Source: Sulfurimonas sp. HSL-1656 (GTDB lineage Bacteria; Campylobacterota; Campylobacteria; Campylobacterales; Sulfurimonadaceae). From it: a stretch of 64,000 bases of DNA. Position 1 is the stretch's first letter. Every line of letters begins with the position of its first letter. Below the pieces are notes generated by a model. The model searched no databases and had not been told where the DNA came from. It was given only the letters and a program-made list of their open reading frames with translations. Positions 25,775 through 33,315 of the stretch are shown piece by piece. The stretch lies in contig NZ_CP147915.1 of assembly GCF_039645585.1 (NCBI RefSeq), positions 124,001-188,000 of the forward strand. The letters run 5' to 3'. Made by a program: the position numbers and the translations under genes.

Positions 25775-26212
25775 ATGAAACGAATTCTTTTGATTTTGAG
25801 TGTTTTCATAACAGTGTCGCAAGCTGATTTCAGCCGCGATGCAGACGGTATAGTCACCGACAATATTACAGGTTTGCAATGGCAGGATAACGGCAGTGGC
25901 GGTACGCGAAATTGGCGTGGTGCCATCGATTACTGTGAGTCACTTGTCCTCGGCAGTTTCAGCGATTGGAGGCTGCCAAATATTAATGAACTGTTTTCAA
26001 TTGTTGAAAATACACACCACAATCCAGCCATGGACCCTGTTTTTGAAATGTTAACGGGGGGATATTACTGGTCTTCCACGTCCAGCGCTGTTCTCCCTAG
26101 TAGTGCTTTGAGCATTTATTTTGATGATGGCGCCATGTGGAGTGTTGATAAGGTTAGTGGGGATGTTTTGAGTCACTACGGCTATACTAGGTGTGTAAGA
26201 GGCGGGAAGTGA
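25775..26212 (+). CDS. exported single-domain DUF1566 protein
   Basis: A 145-residue protein with a signal peptide (MKRILLILSVFITVSQA) and then one DUF1566 domain: GLQWQDN, DWRLPNINELFSIV, YYWSSTS and TRCVRGGK. It is the stripped-down relative of the gene 90 bases upstream and probably arose by duplication. No catalytic residues are known. Composition is AT-rich. It converges with the Sel1-repeat gene. Confidence 0.85.
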   Translation: MKRILLILSVFITVSQADFSRDADGIVTDNITGLQWQDNGSGGTRNWRGAIDYCESLVLGSFSDWRLPNINELFSIVENTHHNPAMDPVFEMLTGGYYWSSTSSAVLPSSALSIYFDDGAMWSVDKVSGDVLSHYGYTRCVRGGK

Positions 26213-26236
26213 ATTGAGAGCTGAAGAAAAGAATCG

Positions 26237-26929
26237 TTAAAAAACGATTTTCCCTTCGTCCTGAAGCCCCTTGATGATCTCTTTGGCTTTCTCGTGCCCG
26301 TTATAGGCGGCTTTGCGGCACCACTCGAGCGCCTTGTCGTGGTCCTCTTCGACGCCGAGCCCCTGGTCGTAGAGGAGGCCGAGGTTGAACTGCGCCTGCG
26401 CGAGTCCCGCCTCTGCGGCGCGGGAGAAGCAGACGTAGGCACGCCCGAAGTCCTGGCGGACGCCGTGGCCCTCCTTGTAGAAGACGCCGAGGTTGTTGAA
26501 GGCTTCGCGGTGGCCGCGCTTGGCGGCTTCTTCGTACCAGAAGGCGGCTTCCGAGTAGTTCTGGATGCAGCCCAGTCCCCGTTCGAGCATCATTGCCGTT
26601 TCGTACATCGCCTGCGGGACTTCGTGAATGGCGGCTTCAAGGTAGTATTCGTGGGCTTTGAACTGGTCGTGGGCAACGCCGCCGAGGCCGTTTGCATAGA
26701 GGATGGCGAGGTTGAAGAGCGCGTAGGGCTGTTTCTGTTCGGCGGCTTTTCCGTACCATTTCAGCGCCGCGGCATCATCGACCGCCGTGCCCTGTCCCTG
26801 CTGGTACATGTAGCCTAAAGAGGCCTGCGCATCCGCGTTCCCGGCCTCGGCGAGGTCGCTGTAGAGTGTGAAGGCGGTGGCAAAATCCTGCTCGTTGTAG
26901 GCGTTGTGGGCTTCTTGAATCATGAACAA
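26237..26929 (-). CDS. Sel1-like repeat protein
   Basis: A 230-residue protein made almost entirely of Sel1-type tetratricopeptide repeats of about 36 residues. Six or so can be counted from the pattern A-x-x-x-LG-x-MY-x-x-G-x-G, for example SLGYMYQQGQG, LAILYANGLGG, LGVFYKEGHG and LGLLYDQGLGV. There is no clear signal peptide, so it is likely cytoplasmic. Sel1 proteins are protein-binding scaffolds; the partner is unknown. Confidence 0.9.
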   Translation of the reverse strand: MFMIQEAHNAYNEQDFATAFTLYSDLAEAGNADAQASLGYMYQQGQGTAVDDAAALKWYGKAAEQKQPYALFNLAILYANGLGGVAHDQFKAHEYYLEAAIHEVPQAMYETAMMLERGLGCIQNYSEAAFWYEEAAKRGHREAFNNLGVFYKEGHGVRQDFGRAYVCFSRAAEAGLAQAQFNLGLLYDQGLGVEEDHDKALEWCRKAAYNGHEKAKEIIKGLQDEGKIVF

Positions 26930-26991
26930 ATCCCGGGAATTTTTCCGCGATTGTAGATTAAGGCGGTTTAAGGAGGGGTTAGTCCGGGGCG

Positions 26992-27189
26992 TTAACGCCG
27001 GACTTTACGGTTACCGCGGTTTTTCTCCTTGAGTCGGGTAATAACATCCTTGAGACGCTCTTTTTCCGCGAGCAGTTCGTCGCGGACCAGGTGCTCCTCA
27101 CCGCCGTCCACTTCCGGGTCATACTCCATCACTTCGGGCTCGTAATCTTTGTAGGGATCGTTTTGGGGTGTTTTATTTTCCTTGCTCAT
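26992..27189 (-). CDS. small charged hypothetical protein
   Basis: A 65-residue, acidic-then-basic protein (YEPEVMEYDPEVDGGEEH, then KERLKDVITRLKEKNRGNRKVRR). The second half is likely one long helix. No family is recognised. It is divergent from the glycine-zipper lipoprotein gene at 27343. Confidence 0.55.
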   Translation of the reverse strand: MSKENKTPQNDPYKDYEPEVMEYDPEVDGGEEHLVRDELLAEKERLKDVITRLKEKNRGNRKVRR

Positions 27190-27342
27190 AATTATTATTT
27201 TAAAAGGCGGAGGCTTAGATTCGCCAAAAACGAAAAGACTACAATTGTTTTTAACCGAAGGGCGTTTCGTAAAGGGTCGCTGCCGTTCACGTTATGCTCA
27301 CGTTTTTACACTATACTATCTTCTACAGAGAAAGGAGATCCC

Positions 27343-27792
27343 ATGCGAAGTTTTCTCATCGTAGCGACGGCACTGATGCTCGTGCTCGGCGGTTGTGCCG
27401 GACGCCAGGGGGCCGATTACGACGGCCGGACCTACCGGCAGGTGAAGCATTACCTTGTGGGCGTGGTGGTAGAGGAGCGGCCGGTTCGGATCTCCGATGA
27501 CGGTTCGGGGGCCTTTGTCGGCGCACTGATCGGGGCCATTTTCGGCTCGGCGATCGGCCGCGGGCACGGTCGCGGGATTGCGACGCTGGGCGGCGGACTG
27601 GCCGGTGCCTACGTCGGCGGCGCGGCGGGGCAGTCCAATGCCCAGGAGCTGACCGTGCGGCTCGACAGCGGGGAACATATCGTCATCGTCGCCAAGGGCG
27701 AGCTCCGCTTCCTCCCCGGCGACCGCGTCAAGATCATCAAGCAGGGCAACATGGTCGAACGGGTCGACCGCCTGCCCAACTACCCCTACTGA
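27343..27792 (+). CDS. glycine-zipper outer-membrane lipoprotein, SlyB/Pcp-like
   Basis: A 149-residue lipoprotein with lipobox LGGC. The core has two glycine-zipper helices (GALIGAIFGSAIGRGHG and GGGLAGAYVGGAAGQ), followed by a beta domain with LTVRLDSGEHIVIV and LPGDRVKII. This arrangement is that of the SlyB/Pcp/17-kDa surface antigen family, which guards outer-membrane integrity. The ATG at 27343 has AAAGGAG 5 nt upstream. The 3' end overlaps the convergent cysteine-rich gene by 7 bases. Confidence 0.9.
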   Translation: MRSFLIVATALMLVLGGCAGRQGADYDGRTYRQVKHYLVGVVVEERPVRISDDGSGAFVGALIGAIFGSAIGRGHGRGIATLGGGLAGAYVGGAAGQSNAQELTVRLDSGEHIVIVAKGELRFLPGDRVKIIKQGNMVERVDRLPNYPY

Positions 27793-28217
27793 TCGCGGCG
27801 GCACGCCGCCATGATCCGCTCCCACTCCGTATCGAACATCTTGTCGATATAGGCGCGGTGGTGGGGCACCGTACAGCCGGAGCAGTCCTGGTGGACGGCG
27901 TCGCCGTAGACACCTTCCTTCCCATCCTTTGAGGCGATCGCGCAGCTGCTGTAGACCGTTTTGCCTTCACGCCATTCCATCCCCGCATCGCTGAAACGGA
28001 AATTGGGGCAGGCGCAGAGATAGCAGTTGAGCCCCTCCATATCGTGACACTTTTTCTTTTCCGCGTAGAGCGGGCAGAAGTCCGGCTCGGCCGCCACCAT
28101 ATTCTCAAAATCGAAATAGTCGATGATCTCCGCTTTGCCGAAGCCGCGGGCCAGCAGTTTCTCCATGATCGCCCTGTGTTTCTCGGCATGGGCATCGAAC
28201 CACTCCATATAGGTCAT
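27786..28217 (-). CDS. cysteine-rich small domain protein
   Basis: A 143-residue protein with nine cysteines (48, 57, 65, 68, 70, 92, 112, 115, 139). The order CPLYAEKKKCHDME, NCYLCACPNF and DCSGCTVPHHR matches the cysteine-rich small domain (PF04071 by recollection), a probable metal-binding unit often found fused to or near cobalamin-synthesis genes. It is the last gene of the operon that contains the CobT-like gene. Its ATG overlaps the membrane-protein stop by 4 bp. The metal-binding role is inferred. Confidence 0.75.
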   Translation of the reverse strand: MTYMEWFDAHAEKHRAIMEKLLARGFGKAEIIDYFDFENMVAAEPDFCPLYAEKKKCHDMEGLNCYLCACPNFRFSDAGMEWREGKTVYSSCAIASKDGKEGVYGDAVHQDCSGCTVPHHRAYIDKMFDTEWERIMAACRRDQ

Positions 28218-28801
28218 GCCCCTCTCCTTTTCGCGGGATGGAAGGCCCGGTAGAGATAGTAGATGACCATGATTTCCGCGACCAGCAGCACGTAGTGTAC
28301 GAGGTAGACCTGTGCCTGGCTTTCATCGATGCCTGCGGCGTACTCCACCGTCTTGTAAAAGAGAAACGAAACAAGCATCCCGGCGAGATAGCCTGCCTGC
28401 TTGTAGACATCGAGATAGGTCAGGGCTTTGGCTTTTTCGATCAGGATCGTCTCCGCACGCACCAGGTAGGAACCGAAGGCGAAGGTAAGCTGGTAGCCGG
28501 CATAGACGAAGAGTGCGCTCGCATAGCTGTACGAAAAGAGCAGGAAGTAAATCACGAGAAGAAGCATGACGATTTCGACGGCGAGGGAGATGCGCCAGAA
28601 CCAGGTCCGGTTGAGAATGCGGGTGTAGAAGCGGGCGATGATGAGCATGGCCAGGGCGAGCAGGATACCGCCCAGGGAGTAGACGTAGGGCTGCAGGGGT
28701 GCATAGATGATAAAGATGCTTCCCACCGAGATGCCGGTGAAGAGGGCGTTATAAAACTTGTACCAGATGAAGGGCCTCAGGGCGAGATTTCTGGCCTGCA
28801 T
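28214..28801 (-). CDS. six-helix membrane protein of the corrinoid-like operon
   Basis: A 195-residue integral membrane protein with about six hydrophobic segments, such as VGSIFIIYAPLQPYVYSL, IVMLLLVIYFLLFSY and VYLVHYVLLVAEIMVIYYLY. It could be half of an MFS-like carrier, but no motif confirms this. It sits 3 bases after the CobT-like stop, and its own stop overlaps the cysteine-rich gene. From position it may carry the product or substrate of the operon across the inner membrane, which is inference only. Confidence 0.7.
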   Translation of the reverse strand: MQARNLALRPFIWYKFYNALFTGISVGSIFIIYAPLQPYVYSLGGILLALAMLIIARFYTRILNRTWFWRISLAVEIVMLLLVIYFLLFSYSYASALFVYAGYQLTFAFGSYLVRAETILIEKAKALTYLDVYKQAGYLAGMLVSFLFYKTVEYAAGIDESQAQVYLVHYVLLVAEIMVIYYLYRAFHPAKRRGA

Positions 28802-28804
28802 CGG

Positions 28805-29557
28805 TTACGCTCCGCTCCCGGCCCGTGACGTAATCTGCGCCACGCCCAGCCCCTGCATGGTGCCGTAGGCGACGGTCGCCCCGGCATAGGGTTCTCCTTC
28901 GTGAGAAGGGAGGTCTGCGTAGAGGGCCCGCGGGCGGAAGTCGAGCTGACCCAGCAGCGACAGCGTTTCCGCCCGCTCCGTTTCCGCGATCCCGCCTGTT
29001 GTGCAGAGGGTGAGCTTGCGCGGGTCCATCGGCAGGCCGTCGCGGCGCACGACCCGGTTGGCGATCAGCAGCGCCGCCGCCATCCTGCTTCCGCCGCCGA
29101 GGACGACGGGGAAGCGGCGGCACGCCTCGAGCATGAAGCCCGCGGCGAACATCAGGAAACCGTCCGCCGTGCGGCCGAGCTGTTCGAAGAGCCCCACCCC
29201 GGGAAGCGGTTTGAGAAGGGCCGCGGCGTCCGCCGCATCCGGGGAGACGTTTTCGCCGAGGATGACGTAGTCGCCCGCCGGTTTGTAGTAGCGCCCGAAC
29301 GCGCGCCCCTTTTCAAAAACCGCCTTCGCATCGAAGGCGTTCTCCGGGTCGATGCCGAAGGTTACGGTTTCGTACCTTTCCGGTGCGGACACAAGGCCCA
29401 GGTCGAGGATCTTGAGGGCGGCAAAGGGGGTGAGGGCCTCGACTGACAGGGTTAGCGGACCGGGCGTTGGGGTGTCCGGGCCCGCCGCGGCCAGCAGGAG
29501 GTCGGCACGCCCCGCAGGCAGCGCACTCTTTTCGCGGTCCTGCAGGGTACGGATCAT
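28805..29557 (-). CDS. degenerate CobT-like (TIGR00303-type) protein
   Basis: A 250-residue protein whose frame aligns by eye with archaeal and cyanobacterial CobT, the nicotinate-nucleotide-dependent phosphoribosyltransferase that prepares the lower ligand of cobalamin. KAVFEKGRAFGRYYKPAGDYVIL corresponds to the stretch before the signature, and VVLGGGSRMAAALLIA (151-166) to LAGGTQM. The strictly conserved loop GGTTTALG is replaced by GENVSPDAADAAALL (101-115), and the protein is about 100 residues shorter than usual. It may bind a ligand without catalysis, or use another substrate. It lies between a TonB-dependent receptor and a membrane protein, with gaps of 2-3 bp. Confidence 0.7.
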   Translation of the reverse strand: MIRTLQDREKSALPAGRADLLLAAAGPDTPTPGPLTLSVEALTPFAALKILDLGLVSAPERYETVTFGIDPENAFDAKAVFEKGRAFGRYYKPAGDYVILGENVSPDAADAAALLKPLPGVGLFEQLGRTADGFLMFAAGFMLEACRRFPVVLGGGSRMAAALLIANRVVRRDGLPMDPRKLTLCTTGGIAETERAETLSLLGQLDFRPRALYADLPSHEGEPYAGATVAYGTMQGLGVAQITSRAGSGA

Positions 29558-29559
29558 GC

Positions 29560-31518
29560 CTAGAACTTCAAGGTGGCGCCGACGAGGGCGGTGGTGGTGA
29601 AATTGACGGGGTAGATGGCGTCGTCTGCGACCCAGAGGCCGTTGGGATTGTTGAACATGTTGTTGATTTTAGCAAAAAGCGCATAAGAGGCCGTCTCAAA
29701 GTTGAGGACGACGTCCGTGCTGTTGAAGGCGCGCTGCTTCTGCGCGAAGCTGTTGCCGAAGTCGTTCATCGCGTAGGCCTGCGAACGGTAGGTGTGCGAG
29801 AGGGTAAAGCTGAGCGCGTCCGTCGGCAGGATCGTGAGGGCCGCTTTGAGGGTGTGGGGGCTGACGCCCGGGAGGTCGTTGCCGCCGAAATCCTCGCCGT
29901 TCTGGACCTCTTTGTCGATGACCGCCTGCACGTAGTTGTAGTTGAGGGAGAGGGCGAAGCGTTCGGTCACCTTCCACTGTTCGAAGAGGTCAATGCCGAC
30001 CTTGTGGGAACGGTCGATATTCGTGTTGACCGAGGCGATGTAAGCGGGGTCGCTGTAGTAGTAGATCTCGTTTTCAAGCGCGGCGTAATAGGCGGAGAGC
30101 TTGAACTTGTTCGCCGCCGTCACCGCCGTATAGCCTACCGTAACGGTGTCGGAGGTCATCGGGTCGATAAAGCCGTTGAAGGTGACGATCCCGCTGTAGT
30201 CGCGGTTGAAGAAACGGTCGACGTCGGGCGCCTGGTAGGCGTGGGCGTAGCTGACAAAGAGGGAGCGCTCCGGGCTGAGGCGGAAGTTGTAGCCCGCTTC
30301 GATACCGTGAAGGGTTTCGGAGCGCGACAGGGAGTTGTTCGCGTCGCTGTAGTCGTAGTGGACGGTTTCATAGCGGTAGCCCGCTTTGAGGGTATGGGCC
30401 CCTGTGCGGTACTGTGCCAGCGCGTAGGCCGCCGCATTCTTTTTGGTCGTTTCGCTGGCGATCGCATAGGCCGTCGCACCGCTGTTGCGGTTGCCGTCGA
30501 AGAGTGTGCCGCCGAGGGAGAGCTGCAGCCCGCCATATGTATAATCGAGGGCTAACGTCGCAGTCCGGTAGTCGTAGTTGGCGACGCTTCGGTAGAACCA
30601 GGCGGGAAGGTCGTACACGGACTTCTTCTTCTCCACGGAGGTGTCGAACGAGACGGAGAGGTCTGCTGTCGGGAAGAGGGTCAGCCCGGTGCTGAAAGCG
30701 TCGGTGTCGTACTGCTGGTAGGCCGGGTTGGGAAAGGCGCCCGGCTGGGCGGGATCGTCGTTGAACTCGCTTTGCGTCAGGGTGCTGCCGTAGGCGGCGT
30801 CGATACGGCTTGCCTGCGCGCCGAGGCGGAACTCGAAAAGGTCACCCGGCGTCAAGGCCAGATCGAAGGTGCCGTTGGCCAGCTGCTGCTCGTCACGGTT
30901 CTGCGCCGTATCGATGTGGCGTGTGCCGGCGGTGTGGTAGGCTTCACCGGAGGCGGAAACCGTCAGAAGGTCGTCGCTGTGGCCGACCCGGAATGCTGCG
31001 TCGTAGGTGCCGTAGAGACCGCCGTAGAAACTGACTTCCTTCGTATTGTCGTTTCTGGTGACGATATGGATCGCCCCGGCACTGGCACCGTCGCCGCCGA
31101 GGACGATCCCTCCGCCCTTGACGATCTCGAGGCGTTCGATGTCGGCGGGGGCGATGGAGCTGAGCAGCTGCGGGACCATGTCGACGTTGTTGAGCCGGCG
31201 GCCGTTAAGGGTGACGACGATGTTCTGGTAGCCGTTCTCGATGCCGTAGCCGTGCAGGTCGAGGCGCTGGGCCATCGGGTTGCCGTAGGAGGGCAGTGCA
31301 AAGAGGGAGGTCTGCAGGGTGATGAACTCGTAGAGTGACCGGGCATGGCTCTTTTCGATCTCCTCGGCCGTATAGACCTCGACACTGTCGGCGGCGTTGA
31401 GCTCGGTGCTGTGCAGGGGGCTGGAAGTGACGGTCAGCGCTTCGAGGGTGATGCCTTGGGCGTTGAGGGCAGAGCCTGCGAGGGCTGCCGCGGCGAGGGA
31501 GAGTGCAATTTTTTTCAT
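29560..31518 (-). CDS. TonB-dependent outer-membrane receptor, BtuB-like
   Basis: A 652-residue protein with a signal peptide (MKKIALSLAAAALAGSALNAQ), a TonB box region (LEALTVTSS), a plug domain (HGYGIENGYQNIVVTLNGR, RLEIVKGGGIVLGGDGASAGAIHIVT) and a C-terminal beta-barrel ending in the aromatic LVGATLKF. It imports a bound substrate using TonB energy. Genes beside it (CobT-like, cysteine-rich domain) suggest a corrinoid rather than an iron chelate. The start follows AAAGGAACCCT, and the ATG overlaps the stop of the small gene upstream (ATGA). Confidence 0.92.
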   Translation of the reverse strand: MKKIALSLAAAALAGSALNAQGITLEALTVTSSPLHSTELNAADSVEVYTAEEIEKSHARSLYEFITLQTSLFALPSYGNPMAQRLDLHGYGIENGYQNIVVTLNGRRLNNVDMVPQLLSSIAPADIERLEIVKGGGIVLGGDGASAGAIHIVTRNDNTKEVSFYGGLYGTYDAAFRVGHSDDLLTVSASGEAYHTAGTRHIDTAQNRDEQQLANGTFDLALTPGDLFEFRLGAQASRIDAAYGSTLTQSEFNDDPAQPGAFPNPAYQQYDTDAFSTGLTLFPTADLSVSFDTSVEKKKSVYDLPAWFYRSVANYDYRTATLALDYTYGGLQLSLGGTLFDGNRNSGATAYAIASETTKKNAAAYALAQYRTGAHTLKAGYRYETVHYDYSDANNSLSRSETLHGIEAGYNFRLSPERSLFVSYAHAYQAPDVDRFFNRDYSGIVTFNGFIDPMTSDTVTVGYTAVTAANKFKLSAYYAALENEIYYYSDPAYIASVNTNIDRSHKVGIDLFEQWKVTERFALSLNYNYVQAVIDKEVQNGEDFGGNDLPGVSPHTLKAALTILPTDALSFTLSHTYRSQAYAMNDFGNSFAQKQRAFNSTDVVLNFETASYALFAKINNMFNNPNGLWVADDAIYPVNFTTTALVGATLKF

Positions 31519-31892
31519 AGGGTTCCTTTGGAAATGGATAAGGGGGTCAGGGGGTAGGGCACTGCGGGCGGCGACAGGGTCGAACGGGTATAGCGGAAGG
31601 GGTTTCGGGCACGACGTGGGCGGTTATGGCTGCGCAGGTGTCTGCAGGCAAGGCGGTGAAAATGGAGGTTGCAATGGCAGGGGCGGTGCCGGCCGCCGGG
31701 AAGCTCCGTCGTGGCGGGTTCCAGTGCCGCCTCGTCCTCTTCGAGACACGCCTCGTCGTCGCTTTCGTCACTGACCATGCCGTGGTGCGCAAGGGTGCGG
31801 TTCTCACGGTGCTCCAGGGTGGTGACGGCACTGTAGGCCTGGATGGCGCTGAGCGTAAAGTAGCGTTTTCCGAACCCTCTTGGTGCGCGCAT
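31515..31892 (-). CDS. unrecognised 125-residue protein upstream of the TonB receptor
   Basis: This frame begins at an ATG with AAGGAGG 4 nt upstream, one of the best ribosome-binding sites in the window, and its stop overlaps the receptor start by ATGA. Both points favour a real, coupled gene. The N-half (GKRYFTLSAIQAYSAVTTLEH) looks protein-like and is followed by an acidic stretch (DESDDEACLEEDEAALE). The C-half is rich in His, Cys, Arg and Pro (HRPCHCNLHFHRLACRH), which could bind metal. No family is recognised. A TATACT box lies upstream at 31918-31923 on the minus strand. Confidence 0.5.
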   Translation of the reverse strand: MRAPRGFGKRYFTLSAIQAYSAVTTLEHRENRTLAHHGMVSDESDDEACLEEDEAALEPATTELPGGRHRPCHCNLHFHRLACRHLRSHNRPRRARNPFRYTRSTLSPPAVPYPLTPLSISKGTL

Positions 31893-31917
31893 CCGGCCTC
31901 CTTGAATGAATAGCGGA

Positions 31918-31923
31918 AGTATA
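31918..31923 (-). promoter_or_regulatory. candidate -10 of the receptor operon
   Basis: TATACT on the minus strand, 25 bases before the ATG at 31892. The leader would be short, which leaves no room for a cobalamin riboswitch. Confidence 0.4.
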
Positions 31924-32008
31924 GCACAGAGGGCGCCCGGAAGGGCCCGGTGTACAGGTTTCTTAGATGATTTAGGATAGTATGACCGAAAAGCATCGGG
32001 AGTAGGAA

Positions 32009-33313
32009 ATGGTCATCGAAGAGGATCTCGCGGCGCTGTCCCAGCGCTTTCATCGTCACACGCTCTGCGGCATGCGGCTGCTTTGGCTGATGTCGCTGCC
32101 GCTGCTGCTCTGGCTCTTCGCCATGGCGGGGTTTACGGGGCTTGTCAACTTCAAGGTTGAATTGCACAGCGTCATTATGATGGGCGCCATTTTCCTGATC
32201 TGGCTCTTTTTCGCCCCGCACAACGCCTACTACGCCGCGTGCAAACTCCGCCGCGGTTTCGGCAGCATCCAGCGGGCATTGGCCGCCTTCATCAACAAGA
32301 ACCTCCTCGCCGTCGCCGGGGTTGAGAAGGCGGACGCGACCCTGGACGACTTCCTGGCCGAGTCGGCGGGGACGATGCGCAACGAGAACTTCTCCTCCGT
32401 GGCCGCCGGGATCTTCCCGACGCTGGGGATCCTGGGGACCTTTATCAGTATCGCTATTTCCATGCCGGACTTCTCGGCCCAGACCTCCGAAGTGCTCGAG
32501 CAGGAGATCTCGCGGCTGCTCGGCGGGGTGGGGACGGCCTTCTACGTCTCCATCTACGGTATCTTCCTCTCCATCTGGTGGATCTTTTTCGAAAAGAGCG
32601 GCATCAGCCGTTTCGAACGGGACGTGGCGGAACTCCGCGAAGTAACACGCCCCTTCTTCTGGGAGAAAAAGGAGATCGAGCAGACCTATTACCGCAAGAG
32701 CCTGGCCCATTTCGAGAAGCTTGATACCCTCTATGACACGATGGCTTCGCGCGATTTTGTGGCGGAGGTGAACCGTACCCTGGAGCAGCGCCTGCATATT
32801 TTCGGCCAGATCATCGAGCGGGAGCAGCAGGCGGCGGAAGCGCTCGGGAAGCTGATGGCGCAGAGCGGTTCGCTGTTCGAACGCACGATGCAGGAGCAGA
32901 CCGCCTCGGCGGAGGCGCTGCAGCGCGTCGGCCTGGGCGTGGAGCGTTTCGCGGCGCAGATGCGCGAAGAAGATGAACGGATGGAGCAGCGCCGGCAGAG
33001 CCTCTCAAGGGAGTACCAGCACGGCGTCACCGTCGCGGAGACCCTGGGTGGGGAGATCGCGCGGCTCAGCGAGGCGCTGGCCAACCTCAACGCCGGCAAT
33101 GTCAAAGAGCTTTACAGCGGGGTGCTTGCCAACATCGAATCGATGAAACAGGAGATCGACCGGGTCGGCGTGCAGTTCGACGAGCATATCCGGGGCTTTG
33201 ACGCGCAGTTTCTCGAAAAACTGCAGCGCACCCTGAAGCTGATCGATTCGGAGACGGCCCAGATCGTCGAGCAGATCGCCCGGCTGAACAAAAGCGACGG
33301 GGAGACGCGTTAA
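32009..33313 (+). CDS. MotA/TolQ/ExbB-type proton channel with long tail (ZorA-like)
   Basis: A 434-residue protein with four hydrophobic segments at about residues 22-45, 52-70, 130-152 and 175-200, and then about 220 residues of charged helix likely forming a long coiled coil. FSSVAAGIFPTLGILGTFISIAIS and LLGGVGTAFYVSIYGIFLSIWW are the MotA-like core helices. Four helices plus a long cytoplasmic tail is the layout of ZorA of the Zorya defence system and of some stator proteins. Its partner is the next gene, 2 bases downstream. The gene is not flanked by flagellar genes. Confidence 0.82.
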   Translation: MVIEEDLAALSQRFHRHTLCGMRLLWLMSLPLLLWLFAMAGFTGLVNFKVELHSVIMMGAIFLIWLFFAPHNAYYAACKLRRGFGSIQRALAAFINKNLLAVAGVEKADATLDDFLAESAGTMRNENFSSVAAGIFPTLGILGTFISIAISMPDFSAQTSEVLEQEISRLLGGVGTAFYVSIYGIFLSIWWIFFEKSGISRFERDVAELREVTRPFFWEKKEIEQTYYRKSLAHFEKLDTLYDTMASRDFVAEVNRTLEQRLHIFGQIIEREQQAAEALGKLMAQSGSLFERTMQEQTASAEALQRVGLGVERFAAQMREEDERMEQRRQSLSREYQHGVTVAETLGGEIARLSEALANLNAGNVKELYSGVLANIESMKQEIDRVGVQFDEHIRGFDAQFLEKLQRTLKLIDSETAQIVEQIARLNKSDGETR

Positions 33314-33315
33314 AT

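Noticed and set aside
31519-32008. Cobalamin riboswitch upstream of the TonB receptor or metH
   Set aside because: No AGTCAGGAGACCTGCC-like B12 box is present, and the inferred leaders are too short.
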